A DNA stretch of 55,062 nucleotides from Pseudomonas sp. GM21 (GCF_000282215.1 NZ_AKJS01000113.1:1-55062), one strand, 5' to 3'. Counted from the stretch's first letter, positions 35,789-45,378 are shown. Made by a program: numbers and translations. The notes: generated by a model from the sequence alone, not told the origin.

Positions 35789-38728
35789 TCAGCTTAGCCC
35801 CAGCTCACGCCAGATCCGCATGACCTGTCGCCTTTCATCCGCGAACTGGTCGCCCGGTATCACCCCGGCGTCCTTCTGCAAGGCCTGCCGGTGAGCGGCG
35901 GCGCGGTAGGCTTTATAGGCCTCGCGCAACAAGCTGGCGTCTTCGGCGGGCATCAGCCCTTCGTTTGCCAGCTCTTCCAGAATGCGGAAATTATCAGACC
36001 AGCGCAGCAATGACGGGCACGTTTGCGACCACGCCAAGGCCGCGTATTGCACCATAAATTCAATATCGACGATACCTCCGGCGTCCTGCTTGAGATCAAA
36101 CGGCGCCGTGGCTTCGAAGGCATTCGCCCCGGTCCCGGCCGCCGTACTCTTGGTTCCGAGGTTATCGCGCATCTTCGCGCGCATCTCACTGACCTCTTGA
36201 CGCAGGGTCGCCAGGTCTCGCGGCTTGCCCAGCACCGACGCGCGAACCCGCTCGAATTCCCGACCGACCTCCGCGCTGCCCACCAGCACCCGAGCCCTGA
36301 CCAGCGCCTGATGCTCCCAGGTCCAGGCTTCGCCGTGCTGATAACGGGCAAATGCACCGATCGAACTCACCAGCAACCCCGATGCACCCGAAGGTCGCAA
36401 GCGCATGTCCACTTCATACAGCTGACCGGAGTTGGTCTGCGCCGTTAGCAAGTGAATGATTCGTTGCCCCAGGCGGGTGAAAAACTGCGCGCCATCGATC
36501 GGTTTCGGCCCGTCCGTTTCTGCCAGTGGATCGCCATCGTGGATAAACACCAGGTCCAGGTCCGAAATATGCCCGAGTTCCAGCCCGCCGACTTTCCCAT
36601 AACCGACAATGATAAAGTCGGGATCGCACAATCTACCGTCAGCGCGCGACGGCGTGCCGTACTTGGCCACGGTCTGGTGCCAGGCCAGGGCCAACACTTG
36701 TTCAAGAATCGCTTCGGCGAGCCAGGTCAGGTAATCGCTGACCTTCATCAACGGCAGGCTGCCGGCGATTTCCGAGGCGGCGACGCGCAAGCGGTGCGCC
36801 AGTTTGAAATGGCGCAGGGCTTCCATCTGCTGTTCGAGGTCGTCCTCGGGAATCCGCATCAGACGTTCGCGTAATTCGGCGGTCAATTCCGGCGCCAGGG
36901 GCGGCTTGAACAACCGGCCTTCGTTGAGCAATTCATCCAACAGCAGCGGGAAGCGAGTGATTTGTTCGGCGATCCATGGGCTCGCGGCGCACAAGGTCAA
37001 CAAACGCCGCAGTGCGCCGGGGTTTTCGGTCAGCAACACCAGATACGCGGAACGACGTGCTACGGCCTCAACCAGCGGCAGCACGCGCTCCAGCACCAAG
37101 TCGGGATTGGCATGCTCCACGGCCTGGGCCAGCAAGCGTGGGATAAACGCATCAAGGCGCTCACGTCCCAGCCGCTGCATCGCGCGCAACTGCGCACTGC
37201 CGCGCAGACCGGCCAAGGCTTTCAAGGCCTTGGTCGCCTCCTTGAAACCAGCCTCTTCCAACTGACGGCAAGCCGCTTCTTCGTCTTGAGCTTCTTCCCA
37301 CAGCGGCAACCATTCCCCGCCCACCACCACTTCGCTTTGAGTGCCTTCTTCTTCGTCGGGATCGGCGATGACCTGAGCGAAGTGCCAGGCTACGCGGCCA
37401 CGCCAATACATCAGCCGCTCATGAAAAGCGTTCCAGTCAGCGAAGCCCAACATAAAGGCAATACGCGCCTGATCTTCTGCGCCATCGGGCAACATCTGGG
37501 TCTGGCGATCGGCAATCGCCTGGATCGCGTGTTCGGTGTAACGCAGGAATTCGTAGCCATCGCGCAACTCGCTGATCACCGCCGGCGGCAGATAGCCCTG
37601 CCCTTCCAGCGTGTTCAGTACTTTTAATAGCGGGCGTTGTTGCAGGCTCAAGTCGCGACCGCCGTGGATCAGCTGAAACGCCTGGGCGATAAACTCGACT
37701 TCGCGAATGCCGCCGGAACCGAGCTTGATGTTGTCGGCCATGCCTTTGCGCCGCACTTCCTGCTGAATCAGCTGCTTCATGGTGCGCAGCGCTTCGATCG
37801 CCGAGAAGTCGAGGTAGCGCCGGTAAACGAACGGACGCAGCATCTCCTGCAATTGCGCGCCGGTCACTTGATCGCCGGCCACCACCCGCGACTTGATCAT
37901 TGCGTAGCGTTCCCAGTCGCGACCCTGATCCTGGTAATACTGCTCCAGCGCATTGAAGCTCAAGACCAATGCCCCGGCTGAACCGTAGGGCCGCAAACGC
38001 ATGTCGACGCGGAACACGAAGCCGTCGACGGTCATCGGGTCCAGCGCCTTGATCAGGCGTTGACCGAGGCGGATGAAGAATTCCTGGTTATCCAGCGAAC
38101 GCTTCACGCCGACCGTTTCGCCGCCTTCGGGGTAGGCGAAGATCAGGTCGATGTCCGACGAAAGATTGAGCTCCACGGCGCCCAGCTTGCCCATGCCGAG
38201 GATGACCATCGGCTGCGGTTCGCCGCTGCGCCGGCCGGTGGGTACACCGAACTGCTGACAATGACGCGAGTAGAGCCACTGATAGGCCTGATCGATGCTT
38301 GCATCGGCCATGTCCGAGAGGTCGCGGCAGGTCTGGACCAGGTCGGCCTGACGGGTCAGGTCGCGCCAGATGATTCGCACTTGCTGGCGGTTGCGCTGAC
38401 GGCGCAGGGCGCGGCCGAGTTCGTCATCGGTTTGCGCCGCATTCACCGCCGCCGCAATCTGTCCGCACAGCTCGCCGGGGGTGAAACTGCGGTCCAGCTC
38501 ACCGGACTGCACCAGCGCCAGCAACATCAAAGGATCACGCACGCTTTGTTCTGTCACGAAGTCGCTGGACGCCGTGACGCGGGCAAATTGTGCCCAGCGT
38601 TCAGGCGTCCAGGCCGACAGGCCATGATCGTCATCAAGTGCCGCTACGGCGGTACGGAACGACTGCTCGGCGCGGGTGACAAACGGCTGAAGAATGCCGG
38701 GCAGTTCGGCAAGCGTGGGGAGGCTCAT
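35789..38728 (-). CDS. glnE: Bifunctional glutamine synthetase adenylyltransferase/deadenylase
   Basis: A 979-aa enzyme controlling glutamine synthetase. Two nucleotidyltransferase domains are visible: the N-terminal deadenylylase with LGMGKLGAVELNLSSDIDLIFAYP (Asp192/Asp194) and the C-terminal adenylylase with VGYGKVGGLELGHISDLDLVFIHDGD around residue 715, each followed by its own helical domain. The start is the ATG at 38728. It is transcribed divergently from aceE, sharing the 383-bp region 38729-39111. Confidence 0.96.
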   Translation of the reverse strand: MSLPTLAELPGILQPFVTRAEQSFRTAVAALDDDHGLSAWTPERWAQFARVTASSDFVTEQSVRDPLMLLALVQSGELDRSFTPGELCGQIAAAVNAAQTDDELGRALRRQRNRQQVRIIWRDLTRQADLVQTCRDLSDMADASIDQAYQWLYSRHCQQFGVPTGRRSGEPQPMVILGMGKLGAVELNLSSDIDLIFAYPEGGETVGVKRSLDNQEFFIRLGQRLIKALDPMTVDGFVFRVDMRLRPYGSAGALVLSFNALEQYYQDQGRDWERYAMIKSRVVAGDQVTGAQLQEMLRPFVYRRYLDFSAIEALRTMKQLIQQEVRRKGMADNIKLGSGGIREVEFIAQAFQLIHGGRDLSLQQRPLLKVLNTLEGQGYLPPAVISELRDGYEFLRYTEHAIQAIADRQTQMLPDGAEDQARIAFMLGFADWNAFHERLMYWRGRVAWHFAQVIADPDEEEGTQSEVVVGGEWLPLWEEAQDEEAACRQLEEAGFKEATKALKALAGLRGSAQLRAMQRLGRERLDAFIPRLLAQAVEHANPDLVLERVLPLVEAVARRSAYLVLLTENPGALRRLLTLCAASPWIAEQITRFPLLLDELLNEGRLFKPPLAPELTAELRERLMRIPEDDLEQQMEALRHFKLAHRLRVAASEIAGSLPLMKVSDYLTWLAEAILEQVLALAWHQTVAKYGTPSRADGRLCDPDFIIVGYGKVGGLELGHISDLDLVFIHDGDPLAETDGPKPIDGAQFFTRLGQRIIHLLTAQTNSGQLYEVDMRLRPSGASGLLVSSIGAFARYQHGEAWTWEHQALVRARVLVGSAEVGREFERVRASVLGKPRDLATLRQEVSEMRAKMRDNLGTKSTAAGTGANAFEATAPFDLKQDAGGIVDIEFMVQYAALAWSQTCPSLLRWSDNFRILEELANEGLMPAEDASLLREAYKAYRAAAHRQALQKDAGVIPGDQFADERRQVMRIWRELGLS

Positions 38729-39111
38729 GGTCTATCCTTGATCGGCGTGGAGACGGCTGCATGTAGTGAATTGTGAAAACCCGCTACCTGAAGGACTGTC
38801 GAACAAAAGTTAGAAATAGCTGAAAATTCTTTATTTTTGGCAGCGAACATCAAGCTTTCACCTTTCGGGGTTGGCAAAAGACCAACCTTAACGATTATTC
38901 TCACAACGCAGCCGGAGGCCACAAGCCATTCATCTGTAGTTTTACTACTCGTATATACATCCGAAAGGCTGAAATGCCCGAAGATTTGTAGTAAAACTAC
39001 ACGCCGCCGGAACAACCTCTCGGCAATCCAAGAATTTATATCGTCTGCCCACAAGGCCAGTCGCAAACTCAGGCAACCGATTCTGGAAGCCTTTCCGCCC
39101 TGGAGCAAGCC
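38729..39111. other. Intergenic region between glnE and aceE
   Basis: A gene-free 383 bp. It contains two FadR-type palindromes (separate entry), and GGTTGG-7 nt-CCAACC at 38869-38887. A TATATA/TATACA stretch at 38952-38959 lies just right of the first palindrome and could be a -10 box of the aceE promoter, although I find no convincing -35. The ribosome site GGAG at 39102 lies 7 nt before the aceE ATG. The frame 38837-39205 is open by chance and is not called. Confidence 0.7.
38935..39001 (+). promoter_or_regulatory. Twin FadR-type operator palindromes upstream of aceE
   Basis: Two copies of GTAGT-N3-ACTAC occur at 38936-38948 (spacer TTT) and 38988-39000 (spacer AAA; TGTAGTAAAACTACA is a perfect 15-bp palindrome, allowing for its central base). 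Both contain TAGT-N3-ACTA, which fits the TNGT-N3-ACNA form typical of FadR-subfamily GntR regulators. Centres are 52 bp apart, close to five helical turns, so two dimers could lie on the same DNA face. A PdhR-like repressor of pyruvate dehydrogenase would be a plausible ligand; no such gene is in the window. Confidence 0.7.
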
Positions 39112-41757
39112 ATGCAAGACCTCGATCCCGTCGAAACCCAGGAATGGCTGGACGCCCTGGAATCGGTTCTCGACAAAGAAGGCGAAGACCGCGCTCATTA
39201 TCTGATGACCCGTATGGGCGAATTGGCGACCCGCAGCGGTTCGCAATTGCCTTACGCAATCACCACGCCATACCGCAATACCATTCCCGTTACCCACGAA
39301 GCACGCATGCCTGGCGACCTGTTCATGGAACGCCGCATTCGCTCGTTGGTACGCTGGAATGCGATGGCCATGGTGATGCGTACGAACCTGAAAGATTCTG
39401 ACCTGGGCGGTCACATCTCCAGCTTCGCCTCCAGCGCAACCCTGTATGACATTGGCTTCAACTATTTCTTCCAGGCCCCGACCGACGAACACGGCGGCGA
39501 CCTGATCTACTTCCAGGGCCACACCTCGCCAGGCGTTTACGCCCGCGCATTCATGGAAGGCCGCATCACCGAAGACCAGATGAACAACTTCCGCCAGGAA
39601 GTCGACGGTCAGGGCCTGTCGTCCTACCCGCACCCGTGGCTGATGCCTGATTTCTGGCAGTTCCCGACCGTATCCATGGGTCTGGGTCCGATCCAGGCGA
39701 TCTACCAGGCACGTTTCATGAAGTACCTGGAAGCCCGTGGCTTCATTCCTGAAGGCAAACAAAAAGTCTGGTGCTTCCTGGGCGACGGCGAGTGTGACGA
39801 GCCGGAATCCCTGGGCGCGATCTCGCTGGCTGGCCGCGAAAAGCTCGACAACCTGATCTTCGTCATCAACTGCAACCTGCAGCGCCTCGACGGCCCGGTT
39901 CGCGGCAACGGCAAGATCATCCAGGAACTCGAAGGCGTGTTCCGTGGTGCCCAGTGGAACGTGACCAAAGTCATCTGGGGCCGTTTCTGGGACCCACTGC
40001 TGGCCAAAGACGTGGACGGCATCCTGCAACGTCGCATGGACGAAGTCATCGACGGCGAGTACCAGAACTACAAAGCCAAAGACGGCGCATTCGTGCGTGA
40101 ACACTTCTTCAATTCGCCAGAACTCAAGGCGATGGTTGCCGATCTGTCCGACGACGAGATCTGGAAGCTCAACCGTGGCGGCCACGACCCGTACAAGGTC
40201 TACGCGGCGTACCACGAAGCGGTCAACCACAAAGAACAGCCAACCGTGATCCTGGCCAAGACCATCAAAGGTTATGGCACCGGTGCCGGCGAAGCGAAGA
40301 ACACCGCGCACAACACCAAGAAGGTTGATGTTGAAAGCCTGAAGCTGTTCCGCGATCGTTTCGACATCCCGGTCAAGGACGAAGAGCTGGAAAACCTGCC
40401 GTTCTTCAAGCCAGAGCCAAACAGCGCCGAAGCCCGCTACCTGAGCGAGCGTCGCACTGCACTGGGCGGTTTCGTACCACAGCGCCGCGCGAAGAGCATC
40501 AGCGTGCCAACGCCGCCACTCGATACCCTCAAGGCAATCCTTGATGGCTCGGGCGACCGCGAGATTTCCACCACCATGGCTTTCGTGCGGATCCTCGCGC
40601 AACTGGTCAAGGACAAGGAAATCGGCTCGCGCATCGTTCCGATCATCCCGGACGAAGCCCGTACCTTCGGTATGGAAGGCATGTTCCGTCAGTTGGGCAT
40701 CTACTCCTCCGTCGGCCAGCTCTACGAGCCAGTCGATAAAGACCAGGTGATGTTCTACAAGGAAGACAAGAAGGGCCAGATCCTCGAAGAAGGCATCAAC
40801 GAAGCAGGCGCCATGAGCTCCTTCATCGCTGCCGGTACTTCGTACTCCAGCCACAACCAGCCAATGCTGCCGTTCTACATCTTCTACTCGATGTTCGGCT
40901 TCCAGCGTATCGGCGACCTCGCCTGGGCCGCTGGCGACAGCCGTACCCGTGGCTTCCTGATCGGCGGCACCGCCGGCCGGACCACGCTCAACGGCGAAGG
41001 CCTGCAACACGAAGATGGTCACAGCCACATCCTGGCTGCCACTATCCCGAACTGCCGCACCTATGATCCGACCTACGGCTACGAGCTGGCGGTGATCATC
41101 CAGGACGGCATGAAGAAGATGACCGAAGAGCAGCAGGACGTCTTCTACTACATCACCGTGATGAACGAGTCCTACCAGCAGCCAGCCATGCCGGCCGGTG
41201 CCGAGGAAGGCATCAAGAAGGGCATGTACCTGCTTGAAGAAGACAACCGCGAAGCGGCGCACCACGTTCAGCTGATGGGCTCCGGCACCATCCTGCGTGA
41301 AGTCCGTGAAGCAGCGAAGATTCTGCGTGAAGAGTTCAACGTCGGCGCTGACGTATGGAGCGTTACCAGCTTCAACGAACTGCGTCGCGACGGCCTGGCC
41401 GTAGAGCGCACCAACCGTCTGCACCCGGGCCAGAAGCCTAAACTGAGCTTCGTCGAAGAGTGCCTGAACGGCCGTAAAGGTCCGGTCATTGCCTCTACCG
41501 ACTACATGAAGTTGTTCGCTGAGCAAATTCGTCAGTGGGTCCCGTCCAAGGAATTCAAAGTCCTGGGCACCGACGGTTTCGGCCGCAGCGACAGCCGCAA
41601 GAAACTGCGTCATTTCTTCGAAGTCGACCGTCATTTCGTGGTGTTGGCAGCCCTGGAAGCACTGGCTGACCGTGGTGACATCGAACCTAAGGTTGTGGCT
41701 GAAGCCATCACCAAGTTCGGTATCAACCCGGAAAAACTCAACCCACTGGACTGCTGA
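39112..41757 (+). CDS. aceE: Pyruvate dehydrogenase E1 component
   Basis: An 881-aa homodimeric thiamin-diphosphate enzyme that decarboxylates pyruvate and acetylates the lipoyl groups of E2. The TPP-binding motif GDGE (residues 224-227) with the NCN end about 28 residues later is present, as are the E. coli-type single-chain E1 features (DLIYFQGHTSPGVYARAF). The start is ATG 39112 with GGAG upstream. It is followed after 11 bp by aceF. Expression is probably controlled by the palindromes upstream. The antisense frame is open for long stretches, as often in high-GC genes. Confidence 0.97.
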   Translation: MQDLDPVETQEWLDALESVLDKEGEDRAHYLMTRMGELATRSGSQLPYAITTPYRNTIPVTHEARMPGDLFMERRIRSLVRWNAMAMVMRTNLKDSDLGGHISSFASSATLYDIGFNYFFQAPTDEHGGDLIYFQGHTSPGVYARAFMEGRITEDQMNNFRQEVDGQGLSSYPHPWLMPDFWQFPTVSMGLGPIQAIYQARFMKYLEARGFIPEGKQKVWCFLGDGECDEPESLGAISLAGREKLDNLIFVINCNLQRLDGPVRGNGKIIQELEGVFRGAQWNVTKVIWGRFWDPLLAKDVDGILQRRMDEVIDGEYQNYKAKDGAFVREHFFNSPELKAMVADLSDDEIWKLNRGGHDPYKVYAAYHEAVNHKEQPTVILAKTIKGYGTGAGEAKNTAHNTKKVDVESLKLFRDRFDIPVKDEELENLPFFKPEPNSAEARYLSERRTALGGFVPQRRAKSISVPTPPLDTLKAILDGSGDREISTTMAFVRILAQLVKDKEIGSRIVPIIPDEARTFGMEGMFRQLGIYSSVGQLYEPVDKDQVMFYKEDKKGQILEEGINEAGAMSSFIAAGTSYSSHNQPMLPFYIFYSMFGFQRIGDLAWAAGDSRTRGFLIGGTAGRTTLNGEGLQHEDGHSHILAATIPNCRTYDPTYGYELAVIIQDGMKKMTEEQQDVFYYITVMNESYQQPAMPAGAEEGIKKGMYLLEEDNREAAHHVQLMGSGTILREVREAAKILREEFNVGADVWSVTSFNELRRDGLAVERTNRLHPGQKPKLSFVEECLNGRKGPVIASTDYMKLFAEQIRQWVPSKEFKVLGTDGFGRSDSRKKLRHFFEVDRHFVVLAALEALADRGDIEPKVVAEAITKFGINPEKLNPLDC

Positions 41758-41768
41758 GGAGAGATTCT

Positions 41769-43718
41769 GTGAGCGAACTCATTCGCGTACCTGACATCGG
41801 CAGCGGTGAAGGTGAAGTAATTGAACTGTTTGTGAAGGTCGGCGACCGTATCGAAGCCGACCAGAGCATCCTGACACTTGAGTCGGACAAGGCGAGCATG
41901 GAAGTGCCTGCGCCGAAGGCCGGTATCATCAAGAGCCTGAAAGTGAAGCTCGGCGATCGCCTGAAAGAAGGCGACGAACTGCTGGAGCTGGAAGTCGAAG
42001 GTGCCGCAGCTGCGGCCCCTGCGGCTGCCGCTGCGCCAGCCGCCAAGGCTGAAGCCAAACCGGCTGCTGCGCCTGCCGCCGCTCCTGCTGCTGCGCCGGC
42101 TGCTGCCAGCGTTCAGCAAGTGCACGTGCCGGACATCGGTTCGGCGGGCAAGGCCCAGATCATCGAGATCCAGGTCAAGGTCGGCGACACCGTCGCGGCT
42201 GATCAATCCTTGATCACCCTGGAATCCGACAAGGCGAGCATGGAAATCCCGTCGCCTGCCGCTGGCGTGGTCAAGGCCATCAGCGTCAAGCTCAACGACG
42301 AAGTCGGTACCGGCGACCTGATTCTGGACCTGGAAGTGGCGGGTGCTGCGGCACCGGCTGCCGCCCCGGCCCAGGCGGCTGCTCCGGCACCCGCCGCTGC
42401 GCCTGCTCCTGCGGCAGCTCCGGCTGCTCCAGTGGCCGACAGCGTTCAGGACATCCACGTTCCGGACATCGGTTCGGCGGGCAAGGCCAAGATCATCGAA
42501 GTTCTGGTCAAGGCCGGCGACACCGTCGTAGCCGACCAGTCGCTGATCACCCTGGAATCCGACAAGGCGAGCATGGAAATCCCATCGCCCGCCGCTGGCG
42601 TGGTGGAAAGCGTTTCCATCAAGCTGGATGACGAAGTCGGTACCGGCGACCTGATCCTCAAGCTGAAAGTCAAAGGCGCTGCGCCTGCTGCTGCCCCGGC
42701 TCCGGCCGCTGCTGCACCGAGCGCTCCTGCCCCGGCCGCTGCGGCGCCTGCTGCTCCGGTAGCTGCCGCACCTGCCGCTGCACCGGCCAAGCCGGGCGCC
42801 AAGGTTCACGCTGGCCCGGCAGTACGCCAACTGGCCCGTGAATTCGGCGTCGAGCTGAACGCCGTCGGCGCCAGTGGCCCGCACGGTCGCATCCTCAAAG
42901 AAGACGTGCAGGTTTACGTCAAGGCGATGATGCAGAAGGCCAAGGAAGCACCGGCCGCTGCTGCGGGCGCAACCGGCGGCGCGGGCATCCCGCCGATTCC
43001 GGTTGTCGACTTCAGCCGTTTCGGTGAAACCGAAGAAGTGCCGATGACTCGCCTGATGCAAATCGGCGCGTCGAGCCTGCATCGCAGCTGGCTGAACATT
43101 CCACACGTGACTCAGTTCGATTCGGCTGATATCACCGAGCTGGAAGCGTTCCGCATTGCTCAGAAAGCCGTTGCAGAGAAGGCTGGCGTCAAGCTGACCA
43201 TCCTGCCACTGCTGCTCAAGTCCTGCGCGCATATGCTCAAGGAACTGCCGGACTTCAACAGTTCGCTGGCACCAAGCGGCAAAGCGATCATCCGCAAGAA
43301 GTACGTGAACATTGGCTTCGCCGTCGACACCCCTGAGGGCCTGCTGGTACCGGTCATCAAGAACGTCGACCAGAAAAGCCTGCTGCAACTGGCAGCCGAA
43401 GCCGCTGCGCTGGCTGCCAAAGCCCGCGACAAAAAGCTCACCGCTGACGACATGCAGGGCGCTTGCTTCACCATTTCCAGCCTCGGCCACATTGGCGGCA
43501 CCGGCTTCACGCCGATCGTCAACGCGCCGGAAGTGGCGATCCTCGGTGTTTCCAAGGCAACCATCCAGCCTGTCTGGGATGGCAAAGCCTTCCAGCCGAA
43601 GCTGATGCTGCCGCTGTCGCTGTCCTACGATCACCGCGTGATCAACGGCGCCGCTGCTGCACGCTTCACCCAGCGTCTGAGCAGTCTGCTGGCGGACATC
43701 CGCACGATCCTGCTGTAA
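41769..43718 (+). CDS. aceF: Pyruvate dehydrogenase E2 (dihydrolipoamide acetyltransferase)
   Basis: A 649-aa E2 with three lipoyl domains, each with ESDKASME and lipoylated Lys at residues 41, 155 and 266, joined by Ala/Pro linkers. They precede an E3-binding domain (about 347-385, PAVRQLAREFGVELNAV) and the catalytic domain with DHRVINGAAAARF (His622, Asn626). The Asn, where many E2 proteins have Asp, is also, as I recall, the residue in Azotobacter and Pseudomonas AceF. The second and third lipoyl domains are near-identical at DNA level. GAGGAGA precedes the GTG start at 41769. Terminators follow the stop. Confidence 0.96.
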   Translation: MSELIRVPDIGSGEGEVIELFVKVGDRIEADQSILTLESDKASMEVPAPKAGIIKSLKVKLGDRLKEGDELLELEVEGAAAAAPAAAAAPAAKAEAKPAAAPAAAPAAAPAAASVQQVHVPDIGSAGKAQIIEIQVKVGDTVAADQSLITLESDKASMEIPSPAAGVVKAISVKLNDEVGTGDLILDLEVAGAAAPAAAPAQAAAPAPAAAPAPAAAPAAPVADSVQDIHVPDIGSAGKAKIIEVLVKAGDTVVADQSLITLESDKASMEIPSPAAGVVESVSIKLDDEVGTGDLILKLKVKGAAPAAAPAPAAAAPSAPAPAAAAPAAPVAAAPAAAPAKPGAKVHAGPAVRQLAREFGVELNAVGASGPHGRILKEDVQVYVKAMMQKAKEAPAAAAGATGGAGIPPIPVVDFSRFGETEEVPMTRLMQIGASSLHRSWLNIPHVTQFDSADITELEAFRIAQKAVAEKAGVKLTILPLLLKSCAHMLKELPDFNSSLAPSGKAIIRKKYVNIGFAVDTPEGLLVPVIKNVDQKSLLQLAAEAAALAAKARDKKLTADDMQGACFTISSLGHIGGTGFTPIVNAPEVAILGVSKATIQPVWDGKAFQPKLMLPLSLSYDHRVINGAAAARFTQRLSSLLADIRTILL

Positions 43719-43722
43719 CACC

Positions 43723-43752
43723 GAGCGGCCCTCCCTCACCGGAGGGCCGCTC
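43723..43752 (+). terminator. Hairpin after aceF
   Basis: GAGCGGCCCTCC, a 6-nt loop and GGAGGGCCGCTC form a perfect 12-bp GC-rich stem 5 nt beyond the aceF stop codon. It has no immediate T-run (GCGTTCTACGTTTT follows), so it probably stabilises or weakly terminates the aceEF transcript ahead of the stronger terminator at 43791. Confidence 0.7.
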
Positions 43753-43790
43753 GCGTTCTACGTTTTCCGAGCGCCACGCTCGTACCTCAA

Positions 43791-43818
43791 CCCCGCCAAT
43801 TTGGCGGGGCTTTTTTTT
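43791..43818 (+). terminator. Intrinsic terminator of the aceEF operon
   Basis: CCCCGCCAA and TTGGCGGGG around a single T, then C and eight T residues: a textbook Rho-independent terminator. It closes the aceE-aceF transcription unit before the PhoD-like gene. Confidence 0.92.
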
Positions 43819-43971
43819 GTCTTGATTTTTCCTACATTCGTGGCTGACAACGACCACAACGCCAGTCCACTTCCGCCCGATATTTTTCGCGAGCCAATAA
43901 CTAGTCTTAGTCCGACTGACAGTTGATGAAACTGCATCAGTCATTTTCTGCTTAGTTAGCAATTACTTCGA

Positions 43972-45378
43972 ATGGATTCGAACATGTTCAAACCAACTGT
44001 CGGCCCTATTATTGGCCACACTACAACTAATCACGCGCGCATATTTGTGCGCGGTGAACTTCAAAATAACGCACTGGTATTTGCAGGCATTCGTTATCGG
44101 TGCGTGGGTGAAGAGCACTGGTCACAAGGGACATTTGTAAAACTGACGCTCTTGCGCGATATGTCCGATGTCATCGCACTCAATGATTTGGCCAGCGACA
44201 GCGAGTACGAATATCAGGCCGGCTGGTTCAGCCCGATGAGTCCGGTGCATACCGTGGAGACCATTCAGGAACTGCCACTGCAATGGCCACGGGAGATTTA
44301 CCGGTTTCGCACCCGGTCGAGAAAGACCAGCACGCCACGGGCTTATGTAGTCGGATCGTGCCGCTATCTGCGCATGACGGCGGGTATACCGTCTGCACCG
44401 CAACTAGGCGACCGGATTTTTGCTTCGATTTCCAATCTGGCACAGCAGGCAGACCCGCCTGTCAGCGCGATGCTGATGACCGGCGACCAAATCTATGTCG
44501 ATGACCTGAACCTCATTGCTCCCGACCGGGACTACAAAGAAATACTCAGTAAATATCGTGCAGCATTTTCCCAACCGAACATCAAAAAGTTAATGTCCAA
44601 CCTGCCGACTTACATGATCATCGACGACCATGAAATAGAAGACAACTGGCCCGCCAACGAAAGCAAGAGCGATGCTTACTTGTACAAAAATGCCATCGCG
44701 GCCTATGAGCTCTATCAAGCCAGCCATTGCCCGGCACACGAACTTTTAGCCAACGGACAAATAAGCAGAAAACTTGAACAGTATTGGTATCAGTTCGTCG
44801 AAGGCGATATTGAATGGTTTATCACCGACAGCCGCACTCGACGCAATTTATCAGCCGATGATCGCCGTATCCTCGACGAAGAACAGGAACAGGCACTGCT
44901 CAAATGGCTGATCCACAGCCAGGCGAGGGTCAAATTCGTGGTCACCAGCGTGATGTTCTACCCCGACCGCAAACTCCATGGCGATGACGCCTGGAAAGCC
45001 TTTCCGGAACAACGCCTACGGTTGCTGGAAACTATTCGTACGCACCGGATCAAGAACGTCGTCTTCGTATCGGGTGATGTTCATGGATCCTTGACGAGTC
45101 GCCTGACCCACAGCGAAGACCCGGACTTCGAGGTTCACACCATCGTCTCCTCGCCACTGTGTAACAGCAAACTGCTGCCGTATGCCAAGGCCTCCACGTT
45201 CATCCTGGATCAGGCGCTGGTGCAAACGGCTGCGGGGGACTATCGGCATGAACTGACCAGCAACGTGGTCAGCCAGGACAATTTCGCCCACCTGATCGTT
45301 GATCGCGGGCAGATTCAGGTCAATTACCACGATCGGGACGGCAAGCGATTACAAAGGGTCAACATCCCTCTGCACTAA
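43972..45378 (+). CDS. PhoD-like metallophosphatase
   Basis: A 468-aa alkaline phosphatase D-type protein. The N-terminal beta-rich domain (about 1-115) is followed by a metallophosphatase domain with GDQIYVDD (Asp172), MIIDDHEIEDNW (Asp219, His220) and VSGDVHGS (Asp369, His371). Unlike classical PhoD it has no signal peptide, so it is predicted to be cytoplasmic and may hydrolyse a phosphodiester of unknown nature. Two ATGs (43972, 43984) are possible and neither has a strong ribosome site. It is inserted between aceF and dipA; I do not recall it there in PAO1. Confidence 0.85.
   Translation: MDSNMFKPTVGPIIGHTTTNHARIFVRGELQNNALVFAGIRYRCVGEEHWSQGTFVKLTLLRDMSDVIALNDLASDSEYEYQAGWFSPMSPVHTVETIQELPLQWPREIYRFRTRSRKTSTPRAYVVGSCRYLRMTAGIPSAPQLGDRIFASISNLAQQADPPVSAMLMTGDQIYVDDLNLIAPDRDYKEILSKYRAAFSQPNIKKLMSNLPTYMIIDDHEIEDNWPANESKSDAYLYKNAIAAYELYQASHCPAHELLANGQISRKLEQYWYQFVEGDIEWFITDSRTRRNLSADDRRILDEEQEQALLKWLIHSQARVKFVVTSVMFYPDRKLHGDDAWKAFPEQRLRLLETIRTHRIKNVVFVSGDVHGSLTSRLTHSEDPDFEVHTIVSSPLCNSKLLPYAKASTFILDQALVQTAAGDYRHELTSNVVSQDNFAHLIVDRGQIQVNYHDRDGKRLQRVNIPLH

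Noticed and set aside
38725..41634. 969-codon open frame on the strand opposite aceE
   Set aside because: Entirely antisense to aceE, a clear enzyme; long antisense frames are common in high-GC genes with biased codon use, and the protein shows no recognisable pattern.
42000..42800. Regularly spaced repeats in aceF taken as a possible CRISPR-like array
   Set aside because: They are in-frame lipoyl domains and Ala/Pro linkers; spacing is domain length.
41631..43739. 702-codon open frame opposite aceF
   Set aside because: Antisense to the Ala/Pro-rich E2 gene; composition follows from the sense repeats.
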